Positions 18,687 through 29,539 of a DNA stretch of 64,000 nucleotides are shown here, one piece after another; positions within the stretch are counted from its first letter, which is position 1; each line of letters begins with the position of its first letter. This stretch comes from an uncultured Shewanella sp. (GTDB taxonomy: Bacteria > Pseudomonadota > Gammaproteobacteria > Enterobacterales > Shewanellaceae): positions 16,253 to 80,252 of the forward strand of contig NZ_CANLZC010000011.1 of the NCBI RefSeq assembly GCF_947495455.1, written 5' to 3'. A model generated the notes under the pieces. That model was not told where the DNA came from. It worked only from the letters and a program-made list of their open reading frames with translations, and made no database searches. Both the position numbers and the translations under genes were made by a program.

Positions 18687-18793
18687 GTGTTGGCTGAAGG
18701 AATGCTGAGACATGAATGTGATAGGCCGTTTGTCATGCTTTTATCAGGCATGGAAGGAGTTGACAGCCAAGTTACAATGAGGAGACATCATAG

Positions 18794-19816
18794 ATGTTAA
18801 TAATACGTCCTATTCGATCGAGTGATTATGAAGCACTTTATCGAATTGCAGAAGAGTCCGGTCATGGATTTACCTCTTTACCCGTCAATGAAAAATTACT
18901 GAAAAGTAAAATTGCCCGAGTAGAAGCTTCTTTTGAAAAAGAGATCATAGAGAGTCCTTTTGATGAAGGTTATTTGATGGTGCTTGAAGATACCGACACA
19001 CAAGAAGTGGTGGGTACTTGTGGGCTAGAAGCCGCCGTGGGAATGGAAGATGCCTTCTATCATTATCGCCTAGGCACAGAAGTGTATCATTCTAAACAGA
19101 TTGATGTACGTAATGAGGCTGAAACCTTAACCTTGTGTCATGACTACACGGGAGCGGCAGAGCTGTGTACTTTATTTTTACGTGACACTTATCGAAAAAA
19201 TAATAATGGACGCATGCTTTCTCGTAGTCGCTTTTTATTTTTAGCACAACATGCCCATCGTTTTGGCGATACTGTGATAGCTGAAATGCGCGGTGATTGT
19301 GATGAGCAAGGTAATTCCCCTTTTTATGGTTGGCTGCAAAAAAACTTTATAGGTATCGATTTTGTCGAAGCCGATTATCTTTCTGGTTTAGGCAGAAAAG
19401 CCTTTATGGCTGAAATGATGCCCAAACATACCGTGTATGTTTGCCTGTTACCGGAAGAAGCGCAAAAAGTGATAGGTGAAGTGCATACCAATACTCGTCC
19501 AGCATTAAACCTGCTTGAAGCGGAAGGCTTTAGGTGGCGCGGTTATGTGGATATTTTTGATGGTGGTCCAACGGTTGAGTGTAACTTAAATGACATACGT
19601 TCTGTCAGAGAAAGTCGCTTATTGACCGTGACAATTGGTGAGATGCCAGAATCAACATCGAAATTTATATTGTCAAATACACTATTAAAAGATTACCGAG
19701 CCACTTCGGCGCTGTTAAAGATAAGCGACGATAGCGATGAGGTTATCTTGTCACCAGAATTAGCCGCTGCGTTATTTGTTGAACAAGGTCAGCAAGTGCG
19801 TATTTTAGCATTGTAG
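18794..19816 (+). CDS. astA: Arginine N-succinyltransferase
   Basis: A 340-aa enzyme that transfers succinyl from succinyl-CoA to arginine, the first step of the AST arginine degradation pathway. Family features are the N-terminal MLIIRPIRSSDYEALYRIAE, a GNAT-like start, ESGHGFTSLPVN, LCTLFLRDTYRKNNNGRMLS and RSRFLFLAQH. The length is typical. The ATG follows a GAGGAG ribosome site. The stop lies nine bases before the astD ATG, so astA and astD are co-translated from one message. The C-terminal ~50 residues are variable in the family. Confidence 0.95.
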   Translation: MLIIRPIRSSDYEALYRIAEESGHGFTSLPVNEKLLKSKIARVEASFEKEIIESPFDEGYLMVLEDTDTQEVVGTCGLEAAVGMEDAFYHYRLGTEVYHSKQIDVRNEAETLTLCHDYTGAAELCTLFLRDTYRKNNNGRMLSRSRFLFLAQHAHRFGDTVIAEMRGDCDEQGNSPFYGWLQKNFIGIDFVEADYLSGLGRKAFMAEMMPKHTVYVCLLPEEAQKVIGEVHTNTRPALNLLEAEGFRWRGYVDIFDGGPTVECNLNDIRSVRESRLLTVTIGEMPESTSKFILSNTLLKDYRATSALLKISDDSDEVILSPELAAALFVEQGQQVRILAL

Positions 19817-21286
<1,470 letters not shown>

Positions 21287-21296
21287 TCTAAAGAAG

Positions 21297-21329
21297 GTTT
21301 ACTGATATTGGTTTCAGTAAACGCTTTTT
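21297..21329 (+). terminator. astD intrinsic terminator
   Basis: Perfect 9-bp stem GTTTACTGA (21297-21305) / TCAGTAAAC (21314-21322) followed by GCTTTTTT. Confidence 0.88.
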
Positions 21330-21397
21330 TCCTGTTGTTTAGTGTATGTTCATTGGGGGGCTTTTTGAGCTGCTTCAATGTTCTAAAGGAGTGATAA

Positions 21398-22195
21398 ATG
21401 CATACCCATGTCGACACACTGTTTGATGCATTGTGGCAAGATTATATTCAGATGACACCATCGGCGGCAAAAGTTCATGATTTACTTGCCGATGGTAAGC
21501 CGATTATTAATGATCATATTGCGCTACGGACTTTCAACATTGCCAAAGTAAATCTTGATGTGTTAGCTAAGCATTTTGAGTCCATCGGCTATGTAGCTTG
21601 CGGTGATTACAATTTTGAGGCTAAAAAACTGGTGGCAAAACATTTTGAGCATCCAGATAGCACTCAACCTAAAGTGTTTATTTCTGAGCTTTTGGTTGAA
21701 GAGTTTAGTCCTGAATTACAAAGAATTGTGACTGGTTTTATTGATGAAATGGATGCCAGTGTCGTCACTGCGGATAATTTTTTATATTCGGGCCGTCATT
21801 GGGATTTAGACTCGAAAACCTATGAAACATTATTAGCCGAAAGCGAGTATGCCGCTTGGGTGGCGGCTTTTGGTTATCGCGCTAATCACTTTACGGTTTC
21901 CATTAATCATTTGCTGAATTTTGACAATATTCTTGATGTGAACCAAGCGTTGAAGAATGCGGGTTTTGTACTCAATACTGTGGGTGGTGAAGTGAAAGGC
22001 TCGCCTGAGGTATTACTTGAGCAATCATCGACGATGGCAGATAAAATTCATATGGTATTTAGCGATAAAAAGGTTGAGATACCCAGTTGTTTCTATGAAT
22101 TTGCTCTACGTTATAATATGCCAAATGGTGAGCTTTATACGGGGTTTGTGGCGGCTTCTGCCGATAAAATCTTTGAAAGTACTAATGTTAACTAG
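21398..22195 (+). CDS. DUF1338 family protein (2-oxoadipate dioxygenase-like)
   Basis: A 265-aa member of the DUF1338 (HglS/YdcJ) family of Fe(II) enzymes with a VOC-like core. HglS decarboxylates 2-oxoadipate to 2-hydroxyglutarate in lysine breakdown. Probable metal ligands are the His in NDHIALRTF (about residue 40), the His in ANHFTVSIN and the Glu in CFYEFALRY. The length fits the short form of the family. A GGAG ribosome site precedes the ATG. Next to ast genes, a role in amino-acid catabolism is likely, but the astD terminator separates it from them. The stop codon lies in a 12-bp tandem repeat. Confidence 0.85.
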   Translation: MHTHVDTLFDALWQDYIQMTPSAAKVHDLLADGKPIINDHIALRTFNIAKVNLDVLAKHFESIGYVACGDYNFEAKKLVAKHFEHPDSTQPKVFISELLVEEFSPELQRIVTGFIDEMDASVVTADNFLYSGRHWDLDSKTYETLLAESEYAAWVAAFGYRANHFTVSINHLLNFDNILDVNQALKNAGFVLNTVGGEVKGSPEVLLEQSSTMADKIHMVFSDKKVEIPSCFYEFALRYNMPNGELYTGFVAASADKIFESTNVN

Positions 22196-22245
22196 CCCGT
22201 TAACTAGCCCGTTAATTAGCTTGTTAAGCAGCCCGTTGAGTTAGT
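22187..22245. repeat. 12-bp tandem repeat carrying repeated in-frame stop codons
   Basis: Units GTTAACTAGCCC (22187-22198), an exact second copy (22199-22210), GTTAATTAGCTT, GTTAAGCAGCCC and further decayed copies. The unit length is a multiple of three, so the DUF1338 frame meets TAG three times in a row. It is probably a replication-slippage product. Confidence 0.8.
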
Positions 22246-22272
22246 TTGTTAAATTAGAGATGATCATTGAAG

Positions 22273-22297
22273 AAGCCATTCAAATGAATGGCTTTTT
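22273..22297 (+). terminator. Terminator after the DUF1338 gene
   Basis: AAGCCATTC / GAATGGCTT stem with an AAAT loop, followed by TTTTT. Confidence 0.88.
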
Positions 22298-22344
22298 GTT
22301 AATAGTTCTTGTTAATGATTTCTTGTTAAAGGGGAGGTTAAAAT

Positions 22345-23160
22345 TTAATCGATACTCGATAATTGAGCTGGGTTAATGACTAAACTTCTCACGCCATGGG
22401 CTTTTACTTCTTCAAAGACATTACTCTCGCACCATTTTCCTAAGCTAGTGATATTCAGTTTTTCGCACAAAGGTCGCACACTCCAAGTTACGCTTTTATT
22501 GGAGCAGTGAAGCTCACTGTATTGGGGGCCTGTTGTGGAGCCCAGAAACTCGATGGGTTGCCCTGTATCTAAAGGTAGGGCTTTGGTTTGATAAAAATCA
22601 CTTTGTTTTTCGACATCATAAGTAAAGTCATTAAAGTCGATGGCGCCATCATCATTAACCAGAGTAAACACTTGTGCCTCGACTCTTAGGCTGGGATTTG
22701 CACAACTTGCCGTAGAGCAAGCCGCGAGTCCGACGCCTGGCTGGACATCACAAGAGGAATAGACCCAATGCACTTCGACGGTATTGCCAGGAATGAGCCC
22801 ATCACACATATTACCAGGAACAGGCATAACCTCTGCGTAATTTAAATTTTGGCTGATGTTACATTGATATCCGCCTCCAAGCCCCTTTGCATCCCCTCTG
22901 CCAGCATAAATATTAAAGGCTTTCGCCTTGTGCTCGGCATTATAATGAAAGTGAATATTGCATAAATTCATTTGAGTATAAGGTGGTGCAATACCAAATC
23001 TTTGATTATTTTCCCCTTCACCTTGTTTGATATTTCTGGGTGCTTGTGGACCAAAGCCTTCACAGGCTAGCTCGTCTGCCATTGCAAGTGTGGTTTGAGC
23101 CATAAGTATAAGGCTAAAAAGTAAGGTTGAGAGAGGCACTTTTTGAATGGTTAAGCCCAT
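22345..23160 (-). CDS. Delta-class carbonic anhydrase
   Basis: A 271-aa exported enzyme interconverting CO2 and bicarbonate. Residues 1-28 are a signal peptide (ending TLAMADE). The zinc-site segment MNLCNIHFHYNAEHKA and the later VEVHWVYSSCDV carry the histidines expected for the delta class first described in marine diatoms, and many cysteines suggest periplasmic disulfides. I start at ATG 23160 (MGLTIQKV) because AAAGGA lies seven bases upstream; a TTG two codons earlier is less likely. Single gene, convergent with the DUF1338 gene. The class is recognised from pattern, and no homology search was possible here. Confidence 0.8.
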   Translation of the reverse strand: MGLTIQKVPLSTLLFSLILMAQTTLAMADELACEGFGPQAPRNIKQGEGENNQRFGIAPPYTQMNLCNIHFHYNAEHKAKAFNIYAGRGDAKGLGGGYQCNISQNLNYAEVMPVPGNMCDGLIPGNTVEVHWVYSSCDVQPGVGLAACSTASCANPSLRVEAQVFTLVNDDGAIDFNDFTYDVEKQSDFYQTKALPLDTGQPIEFLGSTTGPQYSELHCSNKSVTWSVRPLCEKLNITSLGKWCESNVFEEVKAHGVRSLVINPAQLSSID

Positions 23161-23400
23161 AATCAAATCCTTTTGTTCAATAGGGTATGAGTACTAAGTA
23201 TAGTGAATAATTAACTCGAATATATTTTTTTAACTTATTGTTTTTAATGTTGTAAATAAATTTACTAGACAGTTTACCCTTGCTTTTAAAAAACCGATTA
23301 AACCAATAGGTTTTATCCGTTATATTTAATATCACTCTTGTTCTATTATTCTTGCATCGAAACAAAACACAGACTTTATTTTCGCATTTTGGAGCAAGCT

Positions 23401-23970
23401 ATGTATCAATCAATTATCAATACGCAAATTCAACCTTTCTCTGCAACGGCTTTTCATAAAGGGGATTTTCATCCTGTGACAGAGCAAGATTTATTGGGTA
23501 AGTGGTCAGTGGTTTTCTTCTACCCAGCAGATTTTACTTTTGTTTGTCCAACAGAGTTAGGCGACTTGGCGGATCATTATCAAAAACTACAAGACATGGG
23601 GGTTGAAGTTTACTCTGTGTCTACCGATACCCATTTTACTCATAAAGCTTGGCACGATAGCTCAGATACCATTAATAAAATTCAATACCCAATGATTGGT
23701 GATCCAACAGGAAAAATTAGCCGCAATTTTGGTGTGATGATTGAAGAAGATGGCTTAGCACTTCGCGGTACTTTTGTGATTAATCCGGAAGGTCAAATTA
23801 AAGTCGCTGAAGTTCATGATTTAGGTATTGGTCGTAGCGCATCAGAACTTATTCGTAAAATTCAAGCCGCTCAGTATGTTGCGACACATGATGGTGAAGT
23901 TTGCCCAGCAGCATGGCAGCCAGGTGAAGAAACACTAGCGCCTTCTCTTGATTTAGTCGGTAAGATTTAA
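23401..23970 (+). CDS. ahpC: Alkyl hydroperoxide reductase subunit C (peroxiredoxin)
   Basis: A 189-aa typical 2-Cys peroxiredoxin that reduces hydrogen peroxide and organic peroxides, with AhpF as electron donor. The peroxidatic cysteine is in [12 protein letters not shown] and the resolving cysteine in [13 protein letters not shown]. The length matches E. coli AhpC. I choose ATG 23401 (MYQSIINTQ) with GGAGC upstream; an earlier TTG at 23338 would add 21 residues that no AhpC has. ahpF follows 165 bases downstream with a hairpin between them, so AhpF may be made at lower level from the same promoter. Confidence 0.97.
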   Translation: MYQSIINTQIQPFSATAFHKGDFHPVTEQDLLGKWSVVFFYPADFTFVCPTELGDLADHYQKLQDMGVEVYSVSTDTHFTHKAWHDSSDTINKIQYPMIGDPTGKISRNFGVMIEEDGLALRGTFVINPEGQIKVAEVHDLGIGRSASELIRKIQAAQYVATHDGEVCPAAWQPGEETLAPSLDLVGKI

Positions 23971-24029
23971 CCTTTTATGGTCACGCATTTTGAAAGCTCC
24001 TTTAATGAGTCGGGAGCATTCAATTGACC

Positions 24030-24073
24030 AAGCTGAGTCTGTCACCCCCTGATCGATGGGCTCAGCTTTTTTA
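24030..24073 (+). terminator. Hairpin between ahpC and ahpF
   Basis: AAGCTGAG (24030-24037) / CTCAGCTT (24061-24068) stem followed by TTTTATTTTTT. It is a likely partial terminator that lowers ahpF relative to ahpC. Confidence 0.75.
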
Positions 24074-24135
24074 TTTTTTGTCTTTATTTTTCTTTCTTTT
24101 TACAACGTGAGATCACTTTTGTCTTAGGAGTCGTT

Positions 24136-25755
24136 ATGTTGAATGCGAATATGAAAACTCAACTGAAAACCTATTTACAGAACCTTAAGCGCCCAGTTGA
24201 ACTTGTCGTATCGGCAGATGATACGGCTAAAGCAAAAGAGTTAGCCAGTTTAGCTCAGGATATTACTCAGTTATCTGATTTAGTGACATTGACCACACAA
24301 GTCGGGAAGCGGACACCTTCTATGAAGGTGACGAGTCCAATTGGTTCCGATCAAGCACAAACCAGCATAACTTTCGCCGGGATCCCCATGGGGCATGAAT
24401 TTACTTCTTTAGTCTTGGCATTACTGCATACAGGTGGGCATCCCATTAAATTAGCCCCTGAATTGATTGAGCAAATTAGTGCGCTAACGGGTGAGTATCG
24501 TTTTGAAACTTATGTGTCTTTAAGCTGCCAAACATGCCCTGAAGTGGTACAAGCCTTAAATATGATGGCGGCGATCAATCCCAATATTCAGCACGTGATG
24601 ATCGATGGTGCTTTGTTTCAAGAAGAAGTCGAAGAGCGCAATGTGATGGCGGTGCCTTCAGTCTTTTTAAATGGTGAGCCTTTCTCCGTTGGCCGTATCA
24701 CTGTGGTGGATATTTTAAATAAAATTGATGTGAATGCCCAAAGCCGACAAGCAGAAAAATTAAATGAAAAAGATCCCTTTGAAGTTTTAGTGGTTGGAGG
24801 TGGCCCAGCAGGCGCATCGGCGGCCATTTATGCGGCGAGAAAAGGACTTAGAACGGGAATTGTTGCGGATAAATTTGGTGGCCAAGTGGCCGAAACCGTA
24901 GGTATTGAAAATTTTATTTCAGTGAAAGCCACCGAAGGCCCTAAATTGGTAGCGAACCTTGAAGCTCATGTGAATGATTATGATGTTGATATTATGGATA
25001 ATCAGCGGGCATTATCACTTCAATCGAGTAAAAATTCAGATCAGTTATTTGAACTTGAGCTGCAAAGCGGTGCTGTGATAAAGAGTCGTACCGTATTGCT
25101 GGCAACGGGGGCTCGCTGGCGTGAAATGAATGTACCAGGAGAGCAAGAGTATCGAGGTAAAGGCGTGGCCTATTGTCCTCACTGTGATGGGCCATTATTT
25201 AAAGGTAAGCGTGTCGCAGTCATAGGAGGGGGGAATTCAGGTATAGAAGCGGCAATTGATTTGGCCAATATAGTAGAACATGTCACGGTATTGGAGTTTG
25301 ATTCAAGCTTAAGAGCCGATGAAGTCTTACAAAGAAAAGCCCGCTCTATGGGCAATATTGACATTATTACTCAAGCTATGACCACTGAAGTGACTGGCGA
25401 TGGTAAGCGAGTCAATGGGCTTAACTATACAGATAGAGTTACAGGTGAGTCCCATCATGTTGCACTTGAGGGTATTTTTGTACAAATTGGCTTAGTGCCA
25501 AACAGTGAATGGCTAAAAGAGACGATTGATTTGACCCCAAGAGGCGAAATAATCGTCGATGGAAAAGGGCAAACATCACTGCCGGGTGTGTTTGCAGCAG
25601 GTGATGTGACGAACTCGGCTTACAAACAAATCATTATTGCCATGGGAAGCGGCGCAACGGCATCACTTGGTGCATTTGATCACCTCATTCGCACTCAAGA
25701 GAGTATGGATGAAAAGATAGCGTCAGAAAATATTGACAAAAATCAGGCAGCCTAA
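24136..25755 (+). CDS. ahpF: Alkyl hydroperoxide reductase subunit F
   Basis: A 539-aa flavoprotein disulfide reductase that passes electrons from NADH to AhpC. The N-terminal double thioredoxin-like domain holds the SCQTCPEV dithiol (Cys131, Cys134). It is followed by the FAD-binding [17 protein letters not shown], the redox CxxC in [15 protein letters not shown], the NADH loop [17 protein letters not shown] and the C-terminal FAD motif [14 protein letters not shown]. The start ATG 24136 follows TTAGGAG. The tail is about 15 residues longer than in E. coli and rich in Glu, Ser and Lys. Confidence 0.97.
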   Translation: MLNANMKTQLKTYLQNLKRPVELVVSADDTAKAKELASLAQDITQLSDLVTLTTQVGKRTPSMKVTSPIGSDQAQTSITFAGIPMGHEFTSLVLALLHTGGHPIKLAPELIEQISALTGEYRFETYVSLSCQTCPEVVQALNMMAAINPNIQHVMIDGALFQEEVEERNVMAVPSVFLNGEPFSVGRITVVDILNKIDVNAQSRQAEKLNEKDPFEVLVVGGGPAGASAAIYAARKGLRTGIVADKFGGQVAETVGIENFISVKATEGPKLVANLEAHVNDYDVDIMDNQRALSLQSSKNSDQLFELELQSGAVIKSRTVLLATGARWREMNVPGEQEYRGKGVAYCPHCDGPLFKGKRVAVIGGGNSGIEAAIDLANIVEHVTVLEFDSSLRADEVLQRKARSMGNIDIITQAMTTEVTGDGKRVNGLNYTDRVTGESHHVALEGIFVQIGLVPNSEWLKETIDLTPRGEIIVDGKGQTSLPGVFAAGDVTNSAYKQIIIAMGSGATASLGAFDHLIRTQESMDEKIASENIDKNQAA

Positions 25756-25832
25756 TGTCGTCAATATGATTGCAAATTGAAGTGTTAAAGGTCATTTTTT
25801 ATTAAGACTCTTTTACCTAAGATTGTTCAATA

Positions 25833-26114
25833 TATACCCGTGATACTTGAAGATGCATGTTTTCAGAGCCTGTAAAAGTGCCTAATTCAAGGCGTATTAT
25901 TGCAAGAATGCTTATTGCCTTTTAAGATGATACAACGCAGAAGTCGGTGCTTTTACAGACTCCCAAGGGGCTGGCCTCTTTATATGTAAAAGCAAGGCCT
26001 TTTATACTGCGTTATTGAACATCAGCTTAGAATAACTAGGCACGCTGTTCAAAGCCTTGCCTAAAAGGCTTTTAATTCCAGCTGAATCCTGCATCTTCAA
26101 GTATCACGGGTATA
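25833..26114. mobile_element. 282-bp palindromic MITE-like element, copy 1
   Basis: Begins and ends with a perfect 25-bp terminal inverted repeat (outer part TATACCCGTGATACTTGAAG). The interior has further inverted homology and no ORF. A second copy of equal length and about 95% identity lies at 50883-51164, and a diverged relative at 46753-47020. Non-coding, repeated, with terminal inverted repeats: the form of a miniature inverted-repeat element mobilised in trans. It lies between the convergent genes ahpF and the AspT-type transporter. Confidence 0.88.
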
Positions 26115-26153
26115 AAAAGGTGAGCGGATAGTTCACCTTTTTATGTTGCTTAT

Positions 26154-27902
26154 TCAATACATCATCATACTTAAATACCCTAAAATCAGCACTAGCATTG
26201 AGGTGAGGGCGTAAGGGACGGGATAGCCGATAGCAGGAATATCACTTTGACAAATCTCTTGTGCCCCTTTCATTGCGGGTGTGCTATTGCGCGCACCCGC
26301 ACAAGCGCCCGCTAAAATAGCCGGATTCATTTTACGAATGTAAAAACCATATAGCCAAGCGAGAAGAGGTGGCACAAGTGCCCCAATGAGGCCTAATATC
26401 GCAATTTTGATGACGATAATACTCTGAAATGAGTCTAAAATTTTAGGCCCGACGCTGGTGGCCAAAACAGCGACAAACAGGCTTAAGCCAATATCTTGTA
26501 AAAAGCTTCGGGCTCCTTCACTCATAGGGCCACCAAAAGCGGGATTACGAGTGCGTAAAAAAGAAAAAATAATCCCTGTTAACATACAAGCTGCGGATGT
26601 GCCCAATGCGAAGGGGATCCCTGAAATATTGACGCTTAAATGGCCAAAGATGTAACCGATCAATAATGACAGCGCCAAATAAAAGGTCTCGGTAATAGTA
26701 CTTTCAACGATTGGTGTACACTTGAGTTTACTCGCGGCTTGCTGAACGCACCAATCCGATCCGGCGACGCGAATAACATCGCCCATTTCGACTTGAGTTT
26801 GAGGCAGAATAGGCAGTTGATGGCCTTGTCGAAAGAGCGCTTTAAGGTACAAACCAAACCCGATATCTTGGCTCAATTGTGCAATGGATTTACCAATGTA
26901 AGGTGATTGGCCTAAGTGTAAATCGGCAACTTCAATATCGATGTTTCGCGCTCTCGGTTCATCGACTTCGGTGCCTATGTGACTTTCACCTTCAGCAATG
27001 AGTTGATGGTATTGACCGCGAACGCCGATAATATCGCCAAGTTGGAGTTTGGGGTTATCTGCGGCTTTTAACACCTTATTTTGTCGAATGACTCGTAATA
27101 CTGTGGCTTGAGGATTAAGCTGATACAGACTTTCAGGTGTTTGATTGACTAATTCCTCATGTTCTACGCGATAGGCACGGACATCGAGTGGTAATACGCC
27201 TACATTGGAAAATCCGACTGTACTGGGTAGGGCTTCATTGTCTTTTCCTGAGCCAAAATCTTTTTCGGCTTGAACACCGGCTGTTACAGGGTTTTGACCA
27301 AAGAGTGTCGGCAGATATTTGATTAAAAGGATGATAAAAATACTCGATAGGATATAACTAATGGCGTAACCTGCGGCAATGTTAGCACTGACTTGATCTA
27401 AAGTGATGCCATCGGGAGCCTTAAATGCGCCAGAGGTGATGGCTGATTGCGCGACGCCCATTACCGCTGTCACAGTATAGCTGCCAGAGATAATACCTGC
27501 GGCATAACCAGGCGCTAGGTTGAATAGCTTGGCGCCCCAAAAAATAATGATGAAATTACTGAAAACAACAATCAGGCCTATTACAATAAAATCCAAGCTA
27601 CCGCGGGCGAGTCCTGAAAAAAATTGGGGCCCGACTTTCATGCCTATGGCATACATAAACATCATGAGAAAAATATCAGAGACGAGCCCTGGCGCATTGA
27701 TTGTGAGCCCATAAAATGAAAAGGCGCTCAGGGCGATGAGCACGCTGATCAATAGCGTGCCAGCAGTGGCACCTAAGTTAATGCCTTTAATGCTCAACTT
27801 GCCTAATGGGTAGCCTAAGCTGATGGCAAGAAATAAAAACACAAACGGATTATTAGCAATATAGTGAAAGATAAAATCAATCATAGAATTTATAGATACC
27901 AT
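26154..27902 (-). CDS. AspT/YidE-family transporter with TrkA-C domains
   Basis: A 582-aa inner-membrane protein with the aspartate:alanine exchanger layout: five or six helices (about 10-190), a cytoplasmic region with two TrkA-C (RCK-C) units (about 235-400, including IIGVRGQYHQLI and DVIRVAG), then a second set of helices to the C-terminus. Conserved stretches are MFMYAIGMKVGPQFF, SGSYTVTAVMGVA and the duplicated GACAGARNSTPAMKGA. Related transporters exchange amino or dicarboxylic acids; the substrate here is unknown. The start is ATG 27902 or the internal ATG 27884; neither has a strong ribosome site. Nearest neighbours on both sides look functionally unrelated. Confidence 0.85.
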   Translation of the reverse strand: MVSINSMIDFIFHYIANNPFVFLFLAISLGYPLGKLSIKGINLGATAGTLLISVLIALSAFSFYGLTINAPGLVSDIFLMMFMYAIGMKVGPQFFSGLARGSLDFIVIGLIVVFSNFIIIFWGAKLFNLAPGYAAGIISGSYTVTAVMGVAQSAITSGAFKAPDGITLDQVSANIAAGYAISYILSSIFIILLIKYLPTLFGQNPVTAGVQAEKDFGSGKDNEALPSTVGFSNVGVLPLDVRAYRVEHEELVNQTPESLYQLNPQATVLRVIRQNKVLKAADNPKLQLGDIIGVRGQYHQLIAEGESHIGTEVDEPRARNIDIEVADLHLGQSPYIGKSIAQLSQDIGFGLYLKALFRQGHQLPILPQTQVEMGDVIRVAGSDWCVQQAASKLKCTPIVESTITETFYLALSLLIGYIFGHLSVNISGIPFALGTSAACMLTGIIFSFLRTRNPAFGGPMSEGARSFLQDIGLSLFVAVLATSVGPKILDSFQSIIVIKIAILGLIGALVPPLLAWLYGFYIRKMNPAILAGACAGARNSTPAMKGAQEICQSDIPAIGYPVPYALTSMLVLILGYLSMMMY

Positions 27903-28140
27903 TTTGTGTTACCGAGTATTTGTTCAGGAGTGTATGAGTTATTTACTCATGATTGTGTCAGTTCAATATTACCTGTATTCATTCAGTACAATATGATTTC
28001 ATTTATTTGTTCAGAGGGGTTGAGTTGTCAGGCCCCAAATTCTGTGGTTAATGCACAGTATGGTCAATGGAGCCTTTTTTGTGAAATTTTGCTGTCAAGG
28101 ATCGATTTATGTTATTGCCCAGTTTATGTCATGGTACAGT

Positions 28141-29055
28141 TTATGTCATTGTCAGTTCACTTCTATGAGGAATAGCGGCTTGAGCGCCGTGGCGAGTAAC
28201 CGTTATTCCTGCAGCTTGATTTGCAAATCTAACGGCCTGATGTAATGGCATGTTTTCAGCTAGGCCTACCATTAATGCACCATTAAAGGTATCGCCTGCG
28301 GCAACGGTATCGAGGGCCTTAGCAGGGGAGGTTGAAATTAATTGACCTTCACCTTCTTCACTGACATAGGCCCCTTGGCTGCCAAGGGTTATGATGACGC
28401 ATTTGACGTCGATATGATGTAATGTGTTTGCGGCTTGCTGCGCACTGAAAGCATCAGTGACTCTAATGCCTGTTAATTCAAATGCTTCTGTTTCATTGGG
28501 CGTAATAATGTCTACAAGAGAGAGGATACTTGCATCGAGTTTTTTTGCCGGAGCCGGATTGAGTATGGTTTGGCATTGTTTTTGTTTAGCGAGTAACAAG
28601 GCTTGTTTAACTGTATCCAGTGGAATTTCTAATTGTAATAATAAGAATTGGGCTTGCGTGAATAAATTATCCTGTTTGACTAACATTTTGGGTAATAATT
28701 TATCATTTGCTCCCGCGTTGGCGGCAATGCAGTTTTCACCTTGACTATCGATAAAGATCATGGCGCTACCCGTATTTTCATTATCGATGAAAGTGATTGC
28801 CTCAAGGTTGAGGCCATCTTTTTTCCATTGCGCGCACATATTTTTAGCGATGGGATCGCTTCCTAATGCGCTGATAAAGTGTACCTTAGTCGATGGTGCA
28901 CATAAGCGGGCACAGGCAACGGCTTGATTGGCGCCTTTTCCTCCAAAATGAACTTGATAGTCTTGTGTCATACAGGTTTCCCCTGCTGTAGGGAGCTGTT
29001 TTACGTGCATGACATGATCAATATTACTGCTGCCTAAAATTAAAAGTGTTGTCAT
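28141..29055 (-). CDS. rbsK: Ribokinase
   Basis: A 304-aa PfkB-family sugar kinase phosphorylating ribose to ribose-5-phosphate. Signatures are LILGSSNIDHVMHV at the N-terminus, the PfkB motif 1 GGKGANQAVACARL, ILNPAPAKKLD, ITPNETEAFELTGI, and motif 2 DTVAAGDTFNGALMVGLAE with the catalytic aspartate. I start at ATG 29055 (MTTLLILGSS), which matches the family; the TTG at 29106 would add an unlikely 17 residues. No ribose transporter or RbsR is adjacent, so it may serve nucleoside salvage. The 3' end is followed by the spacer before the AspT-type gene. Confidence 0.92.
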   Translation of the reverse strand: MTTLLILGSSNIDHVMHVKQLPTAGETCMTQDYQVHFGGKGANQAVACARLCAPSTKVHFISALGSDPIAKNMCAQWKKDGLNLEAITFIDNENTGSAMIFIDSQGENCIAANAGANDKLLPKMLVKQDNLFTQAQFLLLQLEIPLDTVKQALLLAKQKQCQTILNPAPAKKLDASILSLVDIITPNETEAFELTGIRVTDAFSAQQAANTLHHIDVKCVIITLGSQGAYVSEEGEGQLISTSPAKALDTVAAGDTFNGALMVGLAENMPLHQAVRFANQAAGITVTRHGAQAAIPHRSELTMT

Positions 29056-29264
29056 AGTGAAATCTTCTGTTTGGCTGGCATGAAGAGTTAGCTTATATAT
29101 ACTCAAATGCTTTGAATATGCAAGGTCAGGGGAGTTTTTGTTGCGTGGGTATAAAAAAGGAAATACAAAGGATGGATTGTTAGGCCAAAGTCTATGCTCT
29201 ATAATGCCGTCAAATTGTGGGTTAATAACATGATTTTATAAAATAAAAATAAAATGTCAGTTTT

Positions 29265-29411
29265 CAAGGTGCCCAGCGCCGCTTTTTATTAGGCGTATAG
29301 GGATAATCGGGAAGTTTGTGAAAGTCAAACACTGCCCCCGCAACGGTAAAGGTTCATTAAGCAATCTATTAAATAGGTTGTTGATTGACTCAAGTCCGGA
29401 GACCGGCCTTA
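29265..29411 (+). promoter_or_regulatory. Cobalamin riboswitch
   Basis: Contains the B12-box GCCCCCGCAACGGTAA (29334-29349), the preceding GGGAAGTTTGTGAAAGTC segment, and the closing AAGTCCGGAGACCGGCCTT. P1 pairs CAAGG (29265-29269) with CCTT (29407-29410). Downstream, ATCTTGA (29418-29424) and TCAAGAT (29444-29450) can form a hairpin that may act as the expression platform before the receptor start. Adenosylcobalamin binding should repress the downstream receptor gene. Confidence 0.93.
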
Positions 29412-29539
29412 AAGATGATCTTGATGATTTCGGTGGGCAGATCTCAAGATGCGATGAATAAATGATCCGTGCATGAGTACGATTTTATTGATTTCACGTG
29501 ACAATTTGCTCCGTTTATCCTTTGGGAGAATAAAGGTAA

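Noticed and set aside
23306..23320. OxyR-like half site upstream of ahpC (ATAGGTTTTATCCGT)
   Set aside because: The first half fits ATAGNTNNNANC but the following half-site does not, so I do not call an OxyR operator, although OxyR control of ahpC is expected from the family.
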